From the NCBI GenBank assembly GCA_965221445.1, contig CBDCSF010000013.1:1426001-1490000 (forward strand): a stretch of DNA of 64,000 nt. The letters are read 5' to 3'. Of this stretch, positions 62,656-64,000 are shown piece after piece. Positions within the stretch are counted from its first letter, which is position 1. Every line of letters starts with the position of its first letter. Position numbers and translations under genes: made by a program. The notes under the pieces were generated by a model that saw only the letters and a program-made list of their open reading frames with translations, was not told where the DNA came from and did not search any database. The stretch comes from MPNP01 sp965221445. GTDB lineage: Bacteria; Pseudomonadota; Alphaproteobacteria; Rhodobacterales; Rhodobacteraceae.

Positions 62656-63921
62656 ATGAAAAAATTTATTGTATACCTATCATCTTTTGCCCTTGCTGGT
62701 TCAGTGGCTTATGCTATGAATGAAGCAGTTGACGAAGAAATGATGATGGAAGCCCCCGCCCCCTCAGTATCATTAACTGGGGAAGCCGAATTAGGCTTTA
62801 AGAATGTGGATAAGGATTCAGAGCCAGATGCTGAATCAATGCATCTAATCAGAAAGTATCAAGTTAACTTTAGTTCTCAAGGGACTACTGATGGTGGTTT
62901 AGTATTTGGTGCTGGTATCTCCATTGAAGATGAACATGAAGGCAATGCAAACAAAGTTAATGGTTCCAATGTCTATATTGGTGGTGCTGATGGTTCATGG
63001 AAACTTAAACTGGGTGGCAATGACCCTGGTATAGAACAAGCAGGTGGTATTGGTGTTGCTGATGGTCATTTTGATGGTGGCGATAGTGCAGATATTGGAC
63101 TTGAAGGAGCCTTCGGTGCAACTTCCTACCGATTAACTGTAGCCGACCCACAGGCAAAAAACAATTCTTCGGGCGATGGTGATTGGTCATTAGGTGCCAG
63201 TCATTCATCAGGTGATATAAATGTTGGCTTTGGTATGGATTCTGAAAAGGGTATTGCCCTTGCCTTGGGTTCAACCTTCTCAGGTGTAGGTGTTGATGTT
63301 TATTATTCACAATCAGAGGAAAGTACACCAAGTCTAATGTCTGGTGCTAGGGGTTTTGATAGGAACCCTGATCCTGATAAGGATGACAAAGGCGGTGTTT
63401 TTGCACAAGCTAGAACAACCCCAGCAGCTGGTGATACTGCTGCTGTAAAAAGAGAATTTGTTGCGGCTGCTGATGTATTACTAGACAATTACAATTTAGG
63501 TGCAATTGAAAACAAAGGCATAGGTGCCAAGGTTTCGATGTCTGCTGGTGAAGGTGCTTCTTTTTCTGTAGCCTATTCTACATATAAAACTGATCAGAAT
63601 ACAGCTGCATCAGGTTGGATTGATGGTGCTGATGCATTAGCAACAGGAGATCAAGTGGCTGCAAATGCAATTACCGCAACAATGGAAAGTGAAGCCAAAG
63701 AAATTGAAATTGGTTTCACCTATGATTTGGGCGGTGGTGCTTCCTTCAACGCAAGTATTACGAAGACGGATACAGAAGATACTTACACCTTAAAACCTGC
63801 CACATCTGCTGCCGAGAGTACGTTTAATACTGCTAGCAATGGTACTGATGACGAACCACAATCTATTATGAAGTCTGATGACACAACCACATTGGAAGCA
63901 ACATTAGCATTTACCTTCTAA
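62656..63921 (+). CDS. Outer-membrane porin, paralogue 4
   Basis: 421 residues. Signal peptide MKKFIVYLSSFALAGSVAYA, Met-rich acidic linker (EEMMMEAPAP), family blocks GTTDGGLVFGAGISIEDEHE, GSWKLKLGGNDPGIEQAGGI and YDLGGGASFNASITKT, ending LAFTF. DNA is nearly identical to porin 3 across the first ~450 bp and diverges strongly in the middle (loop GARGFDRNPDPDKDDKGG), which suggests duplication followed by loop diversification or recombination. Confidence 0.88.
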   Translation: MKKFIVYLSSFALAGSVAYAMNEAVDEEMMMEAPAPSVSLTGEAELGFKNVDKDSEPDAESMHLIRKYQVNFSSQGTTDGGLVFGAGISIEDEHEGNANKVNGSNVYIGGADGSWKLKLGGNDPGIEQAGGIGVADGHFDGGDSADIGLEGAFGATSYRLTVADPQAKNNSSGDGDWSLGASHSSGDINVGFGMDSEKGIALALGSTFSGVGVDVYYSQSEESTPSLMSGARGFDRNPDPDKDDKGGVFAQARTTPAAGDTAAVKREFVAAADVLLDNYNLGAIENKGIGAKVSMSAGEGASFSVAYSTYKTDQNTAASGWIDGADALATGDQVAANAITATMESEAKEIEIGFTYDLGGGASFNASITKTDTEDTYTLKPATSAAESTFNTASNGTDDEPQSIMKSDDTTTLEATLAFTF

Positions 63922-63941
63922 TTTTGGTTATCTAAAAGAAT

Positions 63942-63972
63942 TTAAAGGGGCGGTTTCTATCGCCCTTTTTTG
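63942..63972 (+). terminator. Rho-independent terminator of porin 4
   Basis: AAAGGGGCGG-TTTCTAT-CGCCCTTTTTT, almost the same as at 53193-53222; flanking bases match too, so the 3' regions of porins 3 and 4 share ancestry. Confidence 0.85.
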
Positions 63973-64000
63973 TTTGGGAGATTCTTGTAACTGTTGTATG

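Overview
The window looks like a chromosomal piece of an alphaproteobacterium. The evidence is an rpsO-pnp operon, waaA, several Rhodobacter-type 16-strand porins and alphaproteobacterium-like transposase families. No rRNA or tRNA gene was seen, so the taxon is an inference. Roughly half of the window is mobile DNA in all stages of decay. Many mobile genes carry a single nonsense or frameshift mutation, which suggests recent and ongoing erosion, as in a host-associated lineage that has gone through an insertion-sequence expansion.

Layout. 1-3.4 kb: an IS66 remnant, then two divergent porin genes. 3.4-15.8 kb: a nested insertion. An IS4-family transposase gene is split by a three-recombinase (RIT) element. 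The RIT element's third gene is split by a Mu/Tn7-like transposon that carries a TOPRIM protein. That transposon's DDE transposase is split by a serine-recombinase element. 15.8-24.2 kb: an FkbM-type methyltransferase, a truncated ISAs1, and a group II intron whose reverse transcriptase is split by an intact second RIT element. 24.2-34.1 kb: an acyltransferase, a second FkbM methyltransferase, manC and an alpha-1,2-fucosyltransferase, with MITEs and IS66/RIT remnants between them. 34.2-48.8 kb: two inverted IS1634-family copies enclosing waaA, a GT10 fucosyltransferase-like gene, gmd, fcl, a GT25 gene and a third RIT element. 48.9-53.8 kb: pnp, rpsO, a third porin and small genes. 54-60 kb: a decayed Panacea-domain gene and a type IV secretion segment containing a DotL/IcmO-like coupling protein with an intein in its P-loop. 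60-64 kb: RIT, ISKra4-like and IS66 remnants, a ribbon-helix-helix protein and a fourth porin.

How the genes work together. ManC, Gmd and Fcl make GDP-L-fucose. The GT11 and GT10 enzymes would attach fucose to a surface glycan, with GT25, acyltransferase and FkbM functions decorating it and WaaA supplying the Kdo of the lipopolysaccharide core. The porins share a conserved leader sequence and terminator style. RIT copies share end motifs, a palindrome and a hairpin upstream of the first gene.

Main points for a second look: (1) the two IS1634 copies have target duplications of exactly 107 and 237 bp, but only after the 10.2-kb segment between them is mentally re-inverted, so an inversion can be read from the sequence; (2) the transposon with a TOPRIM gene; (3) the palindrome at RIT ends, also found alone with a perfect 7-bp duplication; (4) the intein interrupted by an in-frame stop codon.
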